Positions 61,566-64,000 of a stretch of DNA of 64,000 nt are shown here, one piece after another. Position 1 is the first letter of the stretch. Each line of letters opens with the position of its first letter. The stretch is from Rhynchosporium graminicola (Eukaryota; Ascomycota; Leotiomycetes; Helotiales; Ploettnerulaceae): positions 276,130-340,129 of the forward strand of contig FJUW01000061.1 in the NCBI GenBank assembly GCA_900074885.1, written 5' to 3'. The notes below the pieces were generated by a model that had not been told where the DNA came from, made no database searches, and saw nothing but the letters and a program-made list of their open reading frames with translations. A program made the translations under genes and the position numbers.

Positions 61566-64000
61566 ATTTGCGGTTGTGTGGTTGATCGAAGAAAGAACTG
61601 AGAAAAATAGACAGCTAAAAGAAGGACCGGCCTAAGTGAGTGTTGAAGATAGCAGTAATGAAAGTCAAAAAGAAGAAGTTCACAGAACTGGGGAGATAAA
61701 GAATGTATAGTGAACTTGGAGAGACTGAATAATGCGACGAGGAAGAAGAGACACGACAATGCAGATGGGACGAAGCCCTCTTATAGCTTGAATCATCAAG
61801 GCGGATGAAGTCTGGATCAAACTCCCGCCAAGCTTAAGATCCTGCTCATGTCACCCTGGACACTAACCCAATTTCTGCATAGACGATCATACTTGGAGAA
61901 CATGGCGTTTTTTCTCGCCCGTTATTCCTGTCATGTTCCACTGTCAAACCCAATCGTGGTTTAAGCTTGAATAGATTAACCTTGTTGGGGGCGCATCTAC
62001 AACTTCCCCGGCCGTTCGGTGAGTCTACCCATTGGAGGTAATCAGAAATACTGCGGGTCAAGAAGACCGGCCAGATGTCGCTGGGACCTTGGAAGAAGGC
62101 TCCTCCCGGTGTCAGACAGTCTCAGCATTAATCAGTCAGATGAGAAAGGAGACGGCGCAAAGCTGATGAGAGACTCGACTGATGCACGCGGAGGAAGACC
62201 TCATCTCATCTAGGGTCCAAACCTGTCACTCATTGGTGCCTTTGCGTATTTGCAGCCTCGGATACGCCATTCAGATGAACCTATATATCCACAGTAGATC
62301 CACCGTCGGAGTATTCATGGGACGGATGTCGTCTCGAAGGGGCTGATGAGTTTGCGTTCTCTAGGCGAGTTTGTTTGAGAGGCGTGCTTGGCATGTTATG
62401 AAACAGTCACGTGCTCCTCGGGGGCTGTGATGAGACCCGAGAAGCGCTTCGAGATGCAAGGACAACAGGTCTAAACGAGGACCTCAATCTTCAAACCCCA
62501 CACTACAGTCTCTGAAGTTCTACGTTTCTTTTGTGATGCAGTGATTCCGGGAGAAGAGGTGATTTGATCTGCAAATCTTGGAAGCTCTCCAGTCTAAACA
62601 TCCTCGTCATGGGAATTGTGCTCGTCGCTTGCCCGCTGCTCAATGTTCCTCTGATATGGAGCCTATGTAATGAAAAGCTTTTCCGATGACTTTTACATTA
62701 GATTAGTATCACGCACAGACGTTGCCAACTTTGCCCTCTGTCAACGGTCCCGCTGTCACTGCTTGTCAGCCCGAACTTTCGAGCCATTGACTTTAGTAGA
62801 GGTTTGAGCTGTCAAAAGGAACCTCCCGACTCCCGAGAGTCAAATCCTCCACGGTAAAGGTTATGACTTCATTCGCACAATCTATAGATCTTGAAATAAT
62901 GAGTCTAAAACCTCGAAAATCTAGACGAAAGCAAAGGTTATCTATGGCATGAACCTAGTGGCTCTTCTGTACGAATGCCGTTGTCCCACGCTCTTCGCAT
63001 AACTCGCGGCAGTGAACGCGGCGATCAAGAGCTTTTTTCGTATGCTAATGCAAAGAACGATCTCTATCAACGCATAAGTCAAGAACAGGGAGAACGAGGC
63101 GGATTCTCACTTGCTGTAAGAAGGGTCAAAAGTTCTCGTGTCGGACACTCACCTGAAAGACGTCGTCATATCCTGTCTTCCTACCCCATGAAGACTTTCA
63201 AACATGTTACATAGTGGAAGTTCAATCTGGTAATGAGCGCTTGGACTGAGTTCATGTCCTCGTTGCTGTCATATAAGCTGCAACAGCCAGCAGAATTGGC
63301 TATAGTATTTCCGATAAGGAAATAATCGTCATGTCGACTTCAAAGTCTCGGGCATGAGGCTTGAGTATCTCGAGCACGAGGCTTGCACAAGTAATTAGAA
63401 AGCTAGTTTGATATCCATCCCTAGGTATGGCCCTCGAGTATCTGTGCGAACGAGCAGCGGTCACAAAGATCTAGTCGCGCAAAGGTTCTGAAGAAGGGGC
63501 TTAGGGAAAGCAAGGTTGTGTGAAACTCCTCGTGCTGATGGAATAACAACTTCTATTAAAAGATCAGACACGTCCGTCGACACGATATCAACACTCTCTC
63601 TATCTAGGTAGGTACATAAATATAACCACCCTAGAGCAGTACCAGGACGTCTAACATGCCGTTAAAGGGATCGATCCGATTTGCCTGACTCGCCTTCCTC
63701 ACCGTAATTACAGTAGAGAAATTCGCTTTATCCCGATCACCACAGCATCTTTTATCATCACTATTAAAATCCATCACTACTACAGTTCAGCCTTGGAAAA
63801 AAAAAATTGATGTTCCTTTTATTTGTTCCAGGGAAACTGCATACTACACCAAACATGTCAAACAGGTATCTTCACAGAGCCTAGGGATTAGTGCTCTGCA
63901 ATGAGCTACGATTTTGCATTGGCTTTATTTCGTTTGCAATCTGTCGATTTTCCTTTTTCCTTGATACGCAAACGAGGAAACATCGTACATGAGGTCCTAA
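61566..64000. other. Right-hand spacer, no gene seen
   Basis: The first few hundred bases should be promoter of the secreted-protein gene. Open frames such as 62019-62213 and 62975-63214 have no recognisable motif or supporting splice structure. No repeat, RNA gene or element was identified to the end of the window. Confidence 0.4.

Overview
The window is nuclear DNA of a filamentous ascomycete (Pezizomycotina). Genes carry short GT-AG introns (mostly 45-120 nt) with CTGAC/CTAAC-like branch sites. Spacers are long and rich in pyrimidine tracts and microsatellites. The gene content (LYC1-type lysine acetyltransferase, GH15-CBM20 glucoamylase, fungal Ras, RNF216-like RBR ligase, STAND-type and F-box/ankyrin proteins) and one block with a repeat-induced point mutation (RIP) signature agree with this. 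A helotialean (Leotiomycetes) fungus is my guess from general resemblance only; no marker gene proves it.

Layout. 0-2 kb: a frame-shifted relic of a fungal STAND N-terminal / C2H2 zinc-finger protein (-), running off the left edge. 4.3-8.4 kb: a secreted histidine phosphatase of the phosphoglycerate-mutase type (-, six exons) and a LYC1-like acetyltransferase (-, one exon). 10.0-15.0 kb: a 1531-residue RING-IBR-RING ubiquitin ligase (+) with a very long Gln/Ala-rich tail. 17.2-19.6 kb: a secreted glucoamylase with starch-binding domain (-, five exons). 22.6-24.0 kb: an unrecognised ORF (+) with a poly-Ser microsatellite and a possible frameshift. 25.7-26.9 kb: Ras GTPase (-, four exons). 29.3-31.1 kb: Sec14/CRAL-TRIO protein (-). 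32.5-33.9 kb: a MoCF/CinA-type protein (+) with a 9-nt microexon. 34.3-41.2 kb: two adjacent same-strand paralogues of a large, unrecognised family with two zinc-cluster-like Cys6 motifs and a Cys-rich C-terminal module. This pair is the most interesting locus. 44.1-46.0 kb: F-box/ankyrin protein (-).

From about 42 to 59 kb the sequence looks accessory. It holds a CpA-free RIP-like block, a dead protein-kinase fragment, a Vps62/aerolysin-like gene broken by one in-frame stop, a frame-scrambled coding relic and a short inverted-repeat element. Two intact genes lie among or beside these: a short-chain dehydrogenase (52.2-53.3 kb) and a small unrecognised protein (57.2-58.0 kb). A secreted Asn/Ala-rich protein (60.1-61.6 kb, -) follows, then 2.4 kb without a gene.

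Exon joins were inferred by reading splice signals, keeping phase and comparing with remembered family motifs. All multi-exon models given sum to whole codons. No RNA evidence or database search was available. No tRNA, rRNA or CRISPR was seen.
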